Assembly: GCA_045132775.1 (NCBI GenBank)
Contig: JBGUSX010000141.1
Coordinates: 1 to 64,000 of the forward strand
DNA from: SVTX01 sp045132775
GTDB lineage: Bacteria > Bacillota > Clostridia > Oscillospirales > CAG-272
Reading direction: 5' to 3'
Length of the DNA: 64,000 nucleotides
Of the stretch, positions 8,549 to 17,167 are shown piece after piece; within the stretch, counting starts at the first letter, position 1, and each line of letters begins with the position of its first letter. A model generated the notes under the pieces. The model saw only the letters and a list, made by a program, of their open reading frames with translations, did not search any database and was not told where the DNA came from. A program made the position numbers and the translations under genes.

Positions 8549-9490
8549 TTATGAGTGTGCTTTCATAAATTCAAGCGTCTCGTCAAACGAGCGGATGCCC
8601 GTCGTAGCGCCCTTTGCGGTCACGCACATAGCACCCGTGGTGTTTCCGACCTTAATGCACTCCTCGGGGTCGAGGTCGCGCGCGAATGCCGAGAGAAATC
8701 CCGAGCAGAAGCTGTCTCCCGCTCCCGTCGTATCGACGGCGGTAACACCCTTGAGCGAAGGATAAGTCTTGCCCTCGTTCCAATCTGCGAGGCGCATATA
8801 GCTACCGGTTTTACCGGTTTTGATGACTACGTTCTTTACACCCTTTGACATAAAGGTGTCTGCCATTCCTTCGAGGTCGTAGCATCCCGCGATGTTGACC
8901 GCCTCGTCGATGCTTGGCATAAGGTAGTCGATATAGGGCAATGCGGGATCAAGTACGCTCGCCCAGCGTCCCTTTGCATCCCAGCAGACGTCGAGGAAGG
9001 TAGTCTTGCCCATTTCCTTGCACTTTTTGAGGAACGCGGCGGTCTCGGCTCCGTCGAAGGTGTCCATAAGGTAGGTTCCCGTGAGGAATACGAGGTCGCA
9101 CTCGTCGATTATCGAATAATCTACGTCGCTCTCCGAGAAGGTTCCGTTCGTTCCGACGGTGTGGAGGAAGGATCTCTCTCCGCTCTTGTCGAGCAGGACG
9201 ATGGAGACAGATGAGCCTGTGTTCTCATCCTTTGCAAGTCCGCGTGTATCAACGCCGTGTGCATTGAGTCTCTCCTCGAGAAACTGACCGAAGAGGTCGC
9301 ATCCGACCTTTCCGACCATTCTCGTTTCAACTCCGAGCTTTGTTAAGTTAATCGCGGCGGTCATTGCGTTTCCGCCGTTATGTATCGTGACTCCGTCGAC
9401 TCGGGCGAGCTCGCCCTTATTTGGAGTTCCGTTCATTCCCGAGACCATTACGTCAGCCACGAGAATTCCCACGCAAGCTACTTTTTTCAA
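8549..9490 (-). CDS. PfkB family carbohydrate kinase
   Basis: 313 residues. N-terminal GGNAMTAAINLTKLG (first PfkB signature) and C-terminal VDTTGAGDSFCSGFL (second signature, catalytic Asp in GAGD) are intact. It phosphorylates a sugar or nucleoside with ATP. The start is TTG at 9490, overlapping the stop of the deacetylase gene by 4 bases, with aaggagg 8 bases before it. The coupling implies that the deacetylated sugar is its substrate. A 71-base gap with two small hairpins separates it from the NagB-like gene. Confidence 0.85.
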   Translation of the reverse strand: MKKVACVGILVADVMVSGMNGTPNKGELARVDGVTIHNGGNAMTAAINLTKLGVETRMVGKVGCDLFGQFLEERLNAHGVDTRGLAKDENTGSSVSIVLLDKSGERSFLHTVGTNGTFSESDVDYSIIDECDLVFLTGTYLMDTFDGAETAAFLKKCKEMGKTTFLDVCWDAKGRWASVLDPALPYIDYLMPSIDEAVNIAGCYDLEGMADTFMSKGVKNVVIKTGKTGSYMRLADWNEGKTYPSLKGVTAVDTTGAGDSFCSGFLSAFARDLDPEECIKVGNTTGAMCVTAKGATTGIRSFDETLEFMKAHS

Positions 9491-10185
9491 GGCAGCATCC
9501 TCCTTGTCGTGACTTTAGGCCACACGAGCTCCTGACGGAATGCTTCTGCGTATCCGACTCCGCACTGAATTCCGCGGAAGCGCGAGCAGGTGCGGACAAA
9601 CTCCGCAAAGTCGATATGGTCGTGGTCGCGCATCCATTTGAGCTGGCTTACGTGGCACTCGAGCATCTCAATTTTGAGCTCGATCTCGTCCGTGATATCG
9701 ACGTATTCGGTGGGATTGAAGTTGAGTCCCGCGAGGTTATCCATATAATAAATGGGGGTCACTGCAGCCTTTCCGCCGCCGTTATACTGCGGCACGCTTG
9801 CTACGAAGGATGCGTCGAACACGAGCTTTGAGACCTCTCTGTGATCGGGCATATAGTCGTCGGGACCGTGGGTGATGATGAAATCGGGCTGTGTGTCGAT
9901 GATAAGCTTGGCGACCTTATCTCTCTGCTCAACGGAAGCTCCGTTGGGAAGCAGATCTCCGATATCGAGTGTGACTACCTCGATGCCTGCGAGTGAGCCT
10001 GCCTTTTTCGCCTCGTTGGCACGCATTACGCGAAGCTCGTCGGGCTTTATGATCTCGTGTCCCATATTGCCTTTTGCAACGTGGCAGACGGTGACCTTGT
10101 CTCCGCGCTTCACACATTTGGCAAGTGTTCCGCAACATGATATTTCGATGTCATCGGGATGACATCCGATAGCGAGTACGTTCAT
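9487..10185 (-). CDS. PIG-L (LmbE-like) family deacetylase
   Basis: 232 residues. The zinc-binding HPDD motif (residues 9-12) and the downstream PDHREV motif of N-acetylglucosaminyl deacetylases are present. It is the first gene of the operon, with a strong aaggag site before the ATG at 10185. Members remove N-acetyl groups from GlcNAc-containing substrates. Followed by a kinase and a NagB-like protein, it supplies the first step of a plausible amino-sugar breakdown route. Confidence 0.85.
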   Translation of the reverse strand: MNVLAIGCHPDDIEISCCGTLAKCVKRGDKVTVCHVAKGNMGHEIIKPDELRVMRANEAKKAGSLAGIEVVTLDIGDLLPNGASVEQRDKVAKLIIDTQPDFIITHGPDDYMPDHREVSKLVFDASFVASVPQYNGGGKAAVTPIYYMDNLAGLNFNPTEYVDITDEIELKIEMLECHVSQLKWMRDHDHIDFAEFVRTCSRFRGIQCGVGYAEAFRQELVWPKVTTRRMLP

Positions 10186-10265
10186 TTTTTATCTCCTTGT
10201 CAGCTTTTCGTCGATTTTTGAATAAATAAAAGGACTTTTTGATAAAAAAGCATGATATCTTTGCA

Positions 10266-10301
10266 ATATTGATTGACAATATAACACCTATATGATACAA
10301 T
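10266..10301 (+). promoter_or_regulatory. Promoter and overlapping palindrome of second AraC-type gene
   Basis: TTGACA (10273-10278), 17-base spacer, TACAAT (10296-10301). The palindrome atattg-N5-caatat (10266-10282) covers the -35 box and is a candidate operator. Confidence 0.6.
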
Positions 10302-10386
10302 ATTTTAGTGAAAAAGTATTTACCATCATTTCCATATTATTTATCATTTTGTTCGTTTTTTAAATTTGCAGAGAGGGGGGAAGTAT

Positions 10387-11265
10387 ATGAGCTTTACAAC
10401 ACGGCCTATAAAAAAGGAGATTGAGATCGAGGGATTCAACAGTATTTATTATTTTGAGTTCTGTAAGGATTTTTCTCATCCGCCCGAGAGACACGATTTC
10501 TGGGAGCTTGTTTACGTTGACAGCGGGGAGATCAATGCGGTCACGGACGGAATAGGCAGAACGCTCTCGCAGGGTCAGGTGATCTTTCACAAGCCGATGG
10601 AGCTTCACGCGCACGTATCCAACAAGATCGTTCCAAACAGTATGCTTGTTGTTTCATTTACGTGCAGAAGTCCGGCAATGGATTTCTTTGATAAGAAGAT
10701 ATTTACACTTGGGAACACACCGAAAACCTTGCTGACTTTATTTATCAATGAGGCGAAAAACGCGCTTGGAAGTGTACCGAATGAATATGCTGATAAGGAT
10801 CCGCTTGACTTTTCGTCAGCACCGTTCGGCTCGCTCCAGCTTCTTGAATGCTATCTGACCGAGTTTCTTCTGACACTTAAACGCAGTGACAGCGACACAG
10901 CAAGCAAGGCGGTCAGAAGTGAGGACAGCCGCACGCTTGCACACAGCTCAATAGTTGAGCTTATGATTGCGTATCTTGAAGAGCGTATTTACGATACCGT
11001 GACGCTTCCTGATCTTTGCTCGCGTTTTTATATGGGTAAAACACAGCTTTGCGCACTCTTTGGCGAGCACGTCGGCATGGGACCGATGGAATACTATTAT
11101 TCGCTCAAGATATCGAGGGCGAAAAAGCTCTTGCTTGAAGGGGTTTCGGTGAGCAAGATATCAGATATGCTTGGGTACTCGTCGATACATATTTTCTCGC
11201 GTGCCTTCAAAAAAGCGGTCGGAGTTCCACCGACGGAATATAAAAAGAAGATACTTGCACAGTAA
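10387..11265 (+). CDS. AraC family transcriptional regulator
   Basis: 292 residues. The N-terminal cupin-like domain has RHDFWELVYVDSGEI and KPMELHAHVS. The C-terminal double helix-turn-helix shows VTLPDLCSRFYMGKTQLCAL and VSKISDMLGYSSIHIFSRAF. ATG 10387 has an agaggggg site 6-7 bases upstream; a TTG at 10366 lies before that site and is unlikely. It is divergent from the PIG-L-PfkB-NagB-like operon, its probable target, and shares domain layout with the regulator at 5957. Confidence 0.88.
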   Translation: MSFTTRPIKKEIEIEGFNSIYYFEFCKDFSHPPERHDFWELVYVDSGEINAVTDGIGRTLSQGQVIFHKPMELHAHVSNKIVPNSMLVVSFTCRSPAMDFFDKKIFTLGNTPKTLLTLFINEAKNALGSVPNEYADKDPLDFSSAPFGSLQLLECYLTEFLLTLKRSDSDTASKAVRSEDSRTLAHSSIVELMIAYLEERIYDTVTLPDLCSRFYMGKTQLCALFGEHVGMGPMEYYYSLKISRAKKLLLEGVSVSKISDMLGYSSIHIFSRAFKKAVGVPPTEYKKKILAQ

Positions 11266-11303
11266 AAAAGTCCTTCCCGTGTCGATTGACGGGAAGGGCT
11301 TTT
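11266..11303. terminator. Bidirectional terminator
   Basis: Nine-bp stem ccttcccgt / acgggaagg (11272-11280 with 11289-11297), flanked by aaaag and ctttt, between two convergent stops. Confidence 0.8.
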
Positions 11304-11307
11304 AACG

Positions 11308-12798
11308 TTATTTCATTGCTTTTTCGATTGCGGCGACGAGCTCGTCACGAGTCACTTTGCCGTCAAAGCGATCTGTTATTACACCGTTACCGTCAATGAC
11401 GATAGTTACAGGAAATGCGCTCATCTTGAACAATTTTTGACAATTTCCGCCTTCATCGTATGCCACTAGCAAGGTGCCGTCTTTCCAATTCAGGTTTTCG
11501 CTGTTAGCATCTATCCAGCCTGCAATGTCAAGTCCGGGCCAATAAATATGCGTTGCGACAACGGTGACCTTGTTTCCATACTCGGCTGCTACGTCATAGA
11601 AATGAGGTAATTCTTCAAGACACGGCGTGCATGTCGTATACCAGAAGTTGAGCACGGTGACACGTCCCTTGTTCTCTTTGACAGAGAATGTGCCATCTTC
11701 CAGAACGAGCGGAAGGGTTATGTCCGGACAGCTGTCGCCGATGGCTACACCTACGGGTGGCTGATTTCTTCCATCTATGAAGTTATAATAGATAAGTGTA
11801 GAGGAAAGGACAACCACCATAAGAATTGCCACTACTGCTTTTATTATCTTATTGCGTTTGACAATTTTTTTGTTTTTCTCGTCTCTTGCAAGCTTTGCCT
11901 CTTCGTCATCGTGCGCGGGCTCGGGGTCGGTGTTTATCATAAACTTCGAGCCCTTCCAGCTTATCGCGCTTGTAGGACAGGAATCGATACACTCGCCGCA
12001 GTTGATACATTCGATATCTCCAACGTGGCGAATGTCCATTTTACATTTATTTATGCATATACCGCAATCGGTACAGCTTTTCTTGTCGACCTTTACTCCG
12101 ACCAAGGATATCTTATTGAAAAATCCGTAGATAAGTCCAAGAGGACAGAGAAAACGGCAGAAAAATCTGAAGATGAACACGCACGCGACGAGGAAGGACA
12201 CCATAAGTGCAAACTTCCAGGTGAAGAGCGGTCCGAGCATACGGAGATAGCTCTCGTTTACGCTGTTTGACAAAAGTCCCATTGCGCCCTCAAGCGTTCC
12301 TGCGGGGCAGATGTATTTGCAGAATGCGGGGAGGGGGAAGTTTCTCGTTGCGTACGCAAGCGGTACGAGGAATACGAAAAACACGAGTATCACGTACTTC
12401 AAAAATGAGAGGACACGTGTAAACCTGTTCTTTTTGAGCTTAGGAGTAGGGATCTTATGTAAAAGCTCCTGGATGAGCCCGAAGGGGCAGAGGAATCCGC
12501 ATATCCAACGTCCGAAGATCAAGCCGTAGAGCATAATGATTCCAAATATGTAATACGGAGTGGTCTTTTTGCTTGCTGAAAGTGCGTTTTGCAGAGAGCC
12601 GAGAGGGCATGCGCCCGAGGCTCCGGGGCAGGAATAACAATTAAGTCCCGGGGTGCAGATGCTTTTGAGGGAACCTGTATATATCTGTCCTGTTACAAAT
12701 CCCTTGATGTTTGCGTTGAAGAGGAGTGCCGCATAGAGCTGGATGAGCTTTCTTTTTGAGGGGCGGTGTGCTTTGAACCAATTTATTATTTTTTTCAT
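11308..12798 (-). CDS. Membrane polyferredoxin fused to TlpA-like thioredoxin
   Basis: 496 residues. Membrane helices with NapH-type cysteine motifs (CGFLCPFGL, CRFLCPLGL, CKYICPAG) occupy about residues 15-235. Two 4Fe-4S clusters follow: CTDCGICINKC and CINCGECIDSC (about 240-275). A further helix near 320-340 leads to an extracytoplasmic TlpA/ResA domain with the redox pair CTPC in FWYTTCTPCLEELP. The design suggests electron flow from cytoplasmic ferredoxin across the membrane to an outer dithiol, all in one chain. It starts 15 bases after the CXXC-tail gene and is co-transcribed with it. Confidence 0.85.
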   Translation of the reverse strand: MKKIINWFKAHRPSKRKLIQLYAALLFNANIKGFVTGQIYTGSLKSICTPGLNCYSCPGASGACPLGSLQNALSASKKTTPYYIFGIIMLYGLIFGRWICGFLCPFGLIQELLHKIPTPKLKKNRFTRVLSFLKYVILVFFVFLVPLAYATRNFPLPAFCKYICPAGTLEGAMGLLSNSVNESYLRMLGPLFTWKFALMVSFLVACVFIFRFFCRFLCPLGLIYGFFNKISLVGVKVDKKSCTDCGICINKCKMDIRHVGDIECINCGECIDSCPTSAISWKGSKFMINTDPEPAHDDEEAKLARDEKNKKIVKRNKIIKAVVAILMVVVLSSTLIYYNFIDGRNQPPVGVAIGDSCPDITLPLVLEDGTFSVKENKGRVTVLNFWYTTCTPCLEELPHFYDVAAEYGNKVTVVATHIYWPGLDIAGWIDANSENLNWKDGTLLVAYDEGGNCQKLFKMSAFPVTIVIDGNGVITDRFDGKVTRDELVAAIEKAMK

Positions 12799-12813
12799 CT
12801 TCCGTCACCTCGC

Positions 12814-13602
12814 TTATCCGAGACCGATGCACTCGGTACAGATGTTGATCGCTTTTATCAGCACGTCCGAAAATCCGCCGTTCGTTATTCCGTCGATTAT
12901 GAAAACGACAGAAACTACAAGAACTGCGACTCGTATTGCTATCATTGTACGGCGTGCTGTCTTTCCGTCCTTTTCGGGTTCGGCATCCGGCTTGTCTTTC
13001 TTCGCTCCCGATGCGATCGCGAGCTTCATTTCGGAGATGAGCTTATCGTGATTCGTACTGTCGAGGTATGAGAGGGTGATTTGCGATGCGGCTGATATCA
13101 GCGCGCAGGGAAGGATGAGGAGGCATGCGCGGATTACGCTTTCGTTATACTCCGTGGTGTAGCTTGACGGCAAAAGCACGTATATCAGTGCAGGGATAAA
13201 TGCCGTCACGGAGACGGCGATGAAGATCACGCGCGTGATGAGGATGCGTTTTTTTGCCTCTTTCAAGGCGCGTAAGGTTTCGTCCGTACACTTTGAAATA
13301 TCGAGCCTCTTTTCAAGTCTTTCGGAGATTTTTTTCTTGTTCGCAACGGCTTTTTGCGGTTCGCTCTTATGCGTGACAAAAAGGCTTGCAACGGCTCCTA
13401 TCACAACCACCGCGACAGTCGCGTATATAGGAATTGCAATTTTTGAGAACGCATTTGAGATGTTTTCGGTTGTGAACGGGCGGTCTCCGAGGTTATATAT
13501 CGAGATGCAAGAATATATAAGAAATATTCCCGACACCGCCAGCATCACGGACAAAAGTATCTTGTATGATGCTTGTAAAAATCTTTTGTTTTTTTCTGTC
13601 AT
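12814..13602 (-). CDS. Multi-pass membrane protein with CD1871A-like CXXC tail
   Basis: 262 residues. About five hydrophobic segments: near 12-33, 49-71, 115-140, 155-175 and 218-240. The last residues, INICTECIGLG, match the tail of the small CD1871A family of CXXC proteins that sit beside polyferredoxins and TlpA proteins in Clostridia. Those relatives are only about 40-50 residues long, so this looks like that unit fused to a larger membrane domain that I do not recognise. A strong aaagga site precedes the ATG at 13602. Likely relay between the polyferredoxin and secreted thioredoxins (inference). Confidence 0.7.
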   Translation of the reverse strand: MTEKNKRFLQASYKILLSVMLAVSGIFLIYSCISIYNLGDRPFTTENISNAFSKIAIPIYATVAVVVIGAVASLFVTHKSEPQKAVANKKKISERLEKRLDISKCTDETLRALKEAKKRILITRVIFIAVSVTAFIPALIYVLLPSSYTTEYNESVIRACLLILPCALISAASQITLSYLDSTNHDKLISEMKLAIASGAKKDKPDAEPEKDGKTARRTMIAIRVAVLVVSVVFIIDGITNGGFSDVLIKAINICTECIGLG

Positions 13603-13702
13603 TTATATTGTCCTTTCGGTGACTGTATATTGCCAATTTATATTATAGTATAAAAATCCGATAAAATCAAGAGAAAAAACATTTTTTGGTCGAGGAAAAC
13701 AG

Positions 13703-13740
13703 AAAAACCCCGTCGGCAAGTGCTTGCCGACGGGGTTTTT
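13703..13740. terminator. Strong bidirectional terminator
   Basis: Eighteen-base near-perfect stem (13703-13720 with 13723-13740) with five A on one side and five T on the other, just after the stop of the minus-strand lipoprotein at 13750. Confidence 0.9.
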
Positions 13741-13749
13741 CTTAAACGA

Positions 13750-14214
13750 TCAGTTTTTGGTCATCACGATAGTTATTGTTTTTGAGCCGTTTTCGAAAGC
13801 ATATTCAGCTTTCTCTGCGGTGTAACCGTCAAGGTATGCCTTTACGGTATATTCGGAGAGGTCCTGCTCAACTACGACTGTTCCATTTGCATCGGTGAAG
13901 TAGGGAGCTAAGCAGAGGTCTCCGCTGCAAATCTGTGCAAACACGCCCTCAAGTGCGTTGCCCTGTTCGTCAACTACGGTTATCTTATAACCTGTCAGCT
14001 CTGTTTCGGGCTGTGTGGGCTCTTCGGTAGGGGCTTGTGTGGGGGCTTGTGTAGGAGCTTGTGTGGGTGCTTGCGTGGGCGCCTCGGTGGGAGTTGCCTC
14101 GGTATTGCTTTCGGTCTCTTTGTTTCCCGAATTGTCGCACGCGCATACGGTGAGCATTAAGCCGAGCACGAGGCAGACTGTTATGAGAATTCTAAATGTG
14201 AGCTTCTTATTCAT
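13750..14214 (-). CDS. Small lipoprotein with Thr/Pro linker and carboxypeptidase-like beta domain
   Basis: 154 residues. Lipoprotein signal peptide ending at VCAC near residue 25, a TQAP tandem-repeat linker (about 43-68), then a single beta-sandwich of the type ITVVDEQGNALEGVFAQI, with two further Cys. Such domains occur in surface proteins and modify nothing by themselves. It is the last gene of the lipoprotein series and shares the linker style with its neighbours. Function unknown. Confidence 0.7.
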   Translation of the reverse strand: MNKKLTFRILITVCLVLGLMLTVCACDNSGNKETESNTEATPTEAPTQAPTQAPTQAPTQAPTEEPTQPETELTGYKITVVDEQGNALEGVFAQICSGDLCLAPYFTDANGTVVVEQDLSEYTVKAYLDGYTAEKAEYAFENGSKTITIVMTKN

Positions 14215-14235
14215 GATTTTTCTCCGTTGTGTAAT

Positions 14236-17058
14236 TTATTCGTATATTCCGCAGTAGAGCAGCCATGCGTATTCCTGATTGTAGGGTGTGCCGAGCAGCA
14301 CTCTGTTGAAGATATTTATATCTGCATTTTCACCCCACCAGCCGCTTCTGCCGCCAAATTCCTGAATTGCCTCCGCGAGCTTTTTGGTCAGGGGTATTCT
14401 GATCGGCTCGTCAACGGGTGTCGTGTCGGAGGGCATTCCGTACTGGATGAAGAGCTCATTATAACTGCGCTTCTCGGCTACCTTTCCGTTAGCATCGTAT
14501 ATGTATGCTCCCATTCTCTGATTTGCACAGATCGTCTGGATGCTGCTGATATATTTGCTATCCGACGTAAGATCAATAAATATGATCGGACCGTCAACGC
14601 TACCAAGGTGGTAATATCCGTCTGCAGCATTGAATACTGCCGATACCGACATATCGGTAAGGTCGATCGCGGTGTATGTTCCGTCCTTTGACTCGGCAAG
14701 CTGCTTATTTATCATAGCGTCGTCTTCAAGATAGGGGGTCCATGGCTCGTCCTCAAGTCTTGTGCCGGGATCGCCTACGTTCTTTATATTAAGCACGCAG
14801 GACTTTGCATTGTCAGACCAGACGGCGAACACCATATCTCCGCCGATATTTCCCGAATACACACTGAAGGAAAGTCCGTTTTCATATACGCTCATAGTAT
14901 TGGTGCTGTCGCTGATGTCGGCTCCCTGGATGTAGAAGCTTGAGCCGTGATAGCTTACCTTGAGCTCGCTATCTGATTCATACGTTATAGTATATATTGC
15001 GGCGGTCGTCGGGCGGAAAATGAAAAACGTATAATCGTTAGGTGTAAGCTGGACGAAGTATGACCCAACGCTTATTTGATGGAGATCGTACTCCTTTTCG
15101 ATGGGATAGCCTACGAATCCCGTATCAGAGGGCTCGGGGAGTGCCTCGAAAAGTCTGATAGTCGTGTTTTTCTTATCGGGGGTGAGAACTAGCAGAGATT
15201 CGTCATAGTCGTAGCTCTTTTTGAGCATTGAAAGATCGAGCTCGATGGTGTAATTTCCTCTTGCTATGTCGAGCGTGAGGTATTCACCCTTGTACTGATA
15301 CATTTTGATCTGGTTGCCATCCTTGAATACCTTTATGATAATATCGCTCAAAGGATTTCCAAGTCCGTCAACGATCCATATTCCGTAAGCCTCGGTCTCT
15401 CCGCATCCCGTGCAAACACCGTTTTCAAAGTTATGTCCTGTGGGAGGGAGGTAGAGCTGTGTTGCAATGGTAGTTGAACATACCGAGCAGACCTTTCCGT
15501 CCGATATACCCGATTCGGTACAGGTAGCGGGCTTGCCCAGAATAATTTTCTCAGTATGGGCTGCCTTTGCCGTGGGGGTCTGCTCCAGGATGACTGTGGA
15601 GCAAACGGAGCATTTCTTTCCTTCGGTAAGACCCGAGGAGGTGCACGTTGAGGCAATGCCCGGGAGAATCACCTCTGTGTGAGGCAACATCTTGATCACA
15701 GTTTGCTCAACGGTGATTTCTTTACATACAAGGCACTGCTTTCCTTCGGTGAGTCCTTCGGAAGTACAGGTTGCGGCGATGCCCGTGAGCGTTATCTCGG
15801 TGTGGGGGAGCTTATCTACAGCATTTTGCTTGACAGTGACTTCTTTACATACCGAGCACTGCTTTCCCTCGGTAAGTCCTTCCTTTGCGCAGGTCGGGGC
15901 GACTGCGGGAAGTGTTATTTCGGTGTGAGGAATGCAAGCAATCGATTCGGTCTCGACCGTTTCGCCGCATTCGCAGACGAAGCTGCGGACACCCTCCTTT
16001 GTACATGTGGGAGGAACGGATATGAGCCATTCTTTGCCTACGTGTGTATGACTTGCATCTATCTTTGGGATCGACGCAGTGTTGATCACTTCTTTGCAGC
16101 GCGTACATTCTGTGTGTTTTTTACCCTCTGCATCGTTTGTTGCGGGTACGTCTATTATCCAGTCGCCTTCCTCGTGATCAAGCGCAGGAATGACCTCGGA
16201 GGCTACAAGCACGGCATTGCAGACCGAGCAGGTCTTGCCGTCCGTCATTCCGCTTTCGGTACAGGTGGGCTGATAGCCGTTTACTATCACCTCGGTGTGA
16301 GCTGTTTTGGAGATCGCTACTTGTTCAAGAAGGACTGTGTCACAGACCGAGCACTTCTTTCCGTCAGTCAGACCTTCCTCTTTACATGTAGGCTGTTTGC
16401 CCTTGACAATGACCTCTGTGTGAGCAGTTGCGGGGATGGGGGACTGCTCCAGAAGGACCTCATCGCATACGGAGCACTTTTTACCCTCCGTCAAGCCTGG
16501 CTCGGTACAGGTCGGGGCAGTTCCTTTGATTACTGCTTCAACGTGGCTTGCGATCGGTATTTCTGCCTGTTCGAGAAGAACGGTGTCGCAGACCGAGCAT
16601 TTTTTGCCGTCCGTAAGTCCTGCAGATGTGCAGGTTGCGGGGGTGCCTTTTATTATCGTCTCGGTGTGTGCTACCTTTTCCACGGTTTCTGTCATAAGTA
16701 CGGTGCCGCAATCAAGGCACACGGAATCTCTTGATCCCGTAGAGGAGCAAGTCGGAGTTTGCGTTACGCTCCAGTCAGTATTTTCGTGGGCACATTCAGT
16801 GACGAGTTCCGATGCAGTCTCGGATGCAGTTTCGGATGCAGTCTCGGATGCAGTTTCGGATGTCATTTCCGATGATGTGGGGGAATTCGACTCGGTCGGA
16901 TCCTCAGACTCCTCTGCGGAGTCTGTCGGTGCGGTAGAACCGCTTTCGGAATTCAAAACGGTCTCGCTGCCTGTCTCGCCGTCTCCGATATCGCATGATA
17001 CCAAAGCTAAAAGGAGGATCAGAGCGCATATAAAGTACACGATCTTTCTTGTTTTCAT
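14236..17058 (-). CDS. Surface lipoprotein with about eleven Cys/His zinc-ribbon-like repeats
   Basis: 940 residues. Signal peptide with lipobox LVSC near residue 20, then a Ser/Glu/Thr-rich linker containing SETA repeats. About eleven repeats of roughly 40 residues follow (about 88-560), each with a leading His, a PTC or ATC, and CSVC (for example GLTDGKKCSVC). The repeated Cys-His pattern could bind metal or form a rigid stalk. The C-terminal part has a beta domain and a module beginning GYYHLGSVDGP that also occurs in the upstream lipoprotein as GYYHVGDANGP. An aaagga site precedes ATG 17058. Function unknown. Confidence 0.75.
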   Translation of the reverse strand: MKTRKIVYFICALILLLALVSCDIGDGETGSETVLNSESGSTAPTDSAEESEDPTESNSPTSSEMTSETASETASETASETASELVTECAHENTDWSVTQTPTCSSTGSRDSVCLDCGTVLMTETVEKVAHTETIIKGTPATCTSAGLTDGKKCSVCDTVLLEQAEIPIASHVEAVIKGTAPTCTEPGLTEGKKCSVCDEVLLEQSPIPATAHTEVIVKGKQPTCKEEGLTDGKKCSVCDTVLLEQVAISKTAHTEVIVNGYQPTCTESGMTDGKTCSVCNAVLVASEVIPALDHEEGDWIIDVPATNDAEGKKHTECTRCKEVINTASIPKIDASHTHVGKEWLISVPPTCTKEGVRSFVCECGETVETESIACIPHTEITLPAVAPTCAKEGLTEGKQCSVCKEVTVKQNAVDKLPHTEITLTGIAATCTSEGLTEGKQCLVCKEITVEQTVIKMLPHTEVILPGIASTCTSSGLTEGKKCSVCSTVILEQTPTAKAAHTEKIILGKPATCTESGISDGKVCSVCSTTIATQLYLPPTGHNFENGVCTGCGETEAYGIWIVDGLGNPLSDIIIKVFKDGNQIKMYQYKGEYLTLDIARGNYTIELDLSMLKKSYDYDESLLVLTPDKKNTTIRLFEALPEPSDTGFVGYPIEKEYDLHQISVGSYFVQLTPNDYTFFIFRPTTAAIYTITYESDSELKVSYHGSSFYIQGADISDSTNTMSVYENGLSFSVYSGNIGGDMVFAVWSDNAKSCVLNIKNVGDPGTRLEDEPWTPYLEDDAMINKQLAESKDGTYTAIDLTDMSVSAVFNAADGYYHLGSVDGPIIFIDLTSDSKYISSIQTICANQRMGAYIYDANGKVAEKRSYNELFIQYGMPSDTTPVDEPIRIPLTKKLAEAIQEFGGRSGWWGENADINIFNRVLLGTPYNQEYAWLLYCGIYE
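16811..16858 (-). repeat. 12-bp in-frame tandem repeat
   Basis: Four units of gatgcagt(c/t)tcg encode the SETA repeats of the zinc-ribbon lipoprotein. Because the unit is 12 bases, copy changes alter linker length without a frameshift. Confidence 0.75.
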
Positions 17059-17118
17059 ACGTGTTTTCCTTTTCTAGTATTGGACAGAGACCTTATGCTC
17101 TGTCGGATTTTACGTTGT

Positions 17119-17153
17119 GTTGGGTGGCTGTGTAACAGTTACAGCCATCCAAC
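17119..17153 (-). terminator. Intergenic hairpin between lipoprotein genes
   Basis: Thirteen-bp stem with one G-T pair (17119-17131 with 17141-17153). No clear U-run follows, so it may stabilise the upstream message or terminate it only partly. Confidence 0.5.
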
Positions 17154-17167
17154 AAGAAGTTGTGTTA

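Noticed and set aside
15679..16734. 351-codon Cys-rich frame on the plus strand
   Set aside because: Mirror of the repetitive Cys/His lipoprotein; the apparent repeats are a by-product of the coding repeats on the other strand.
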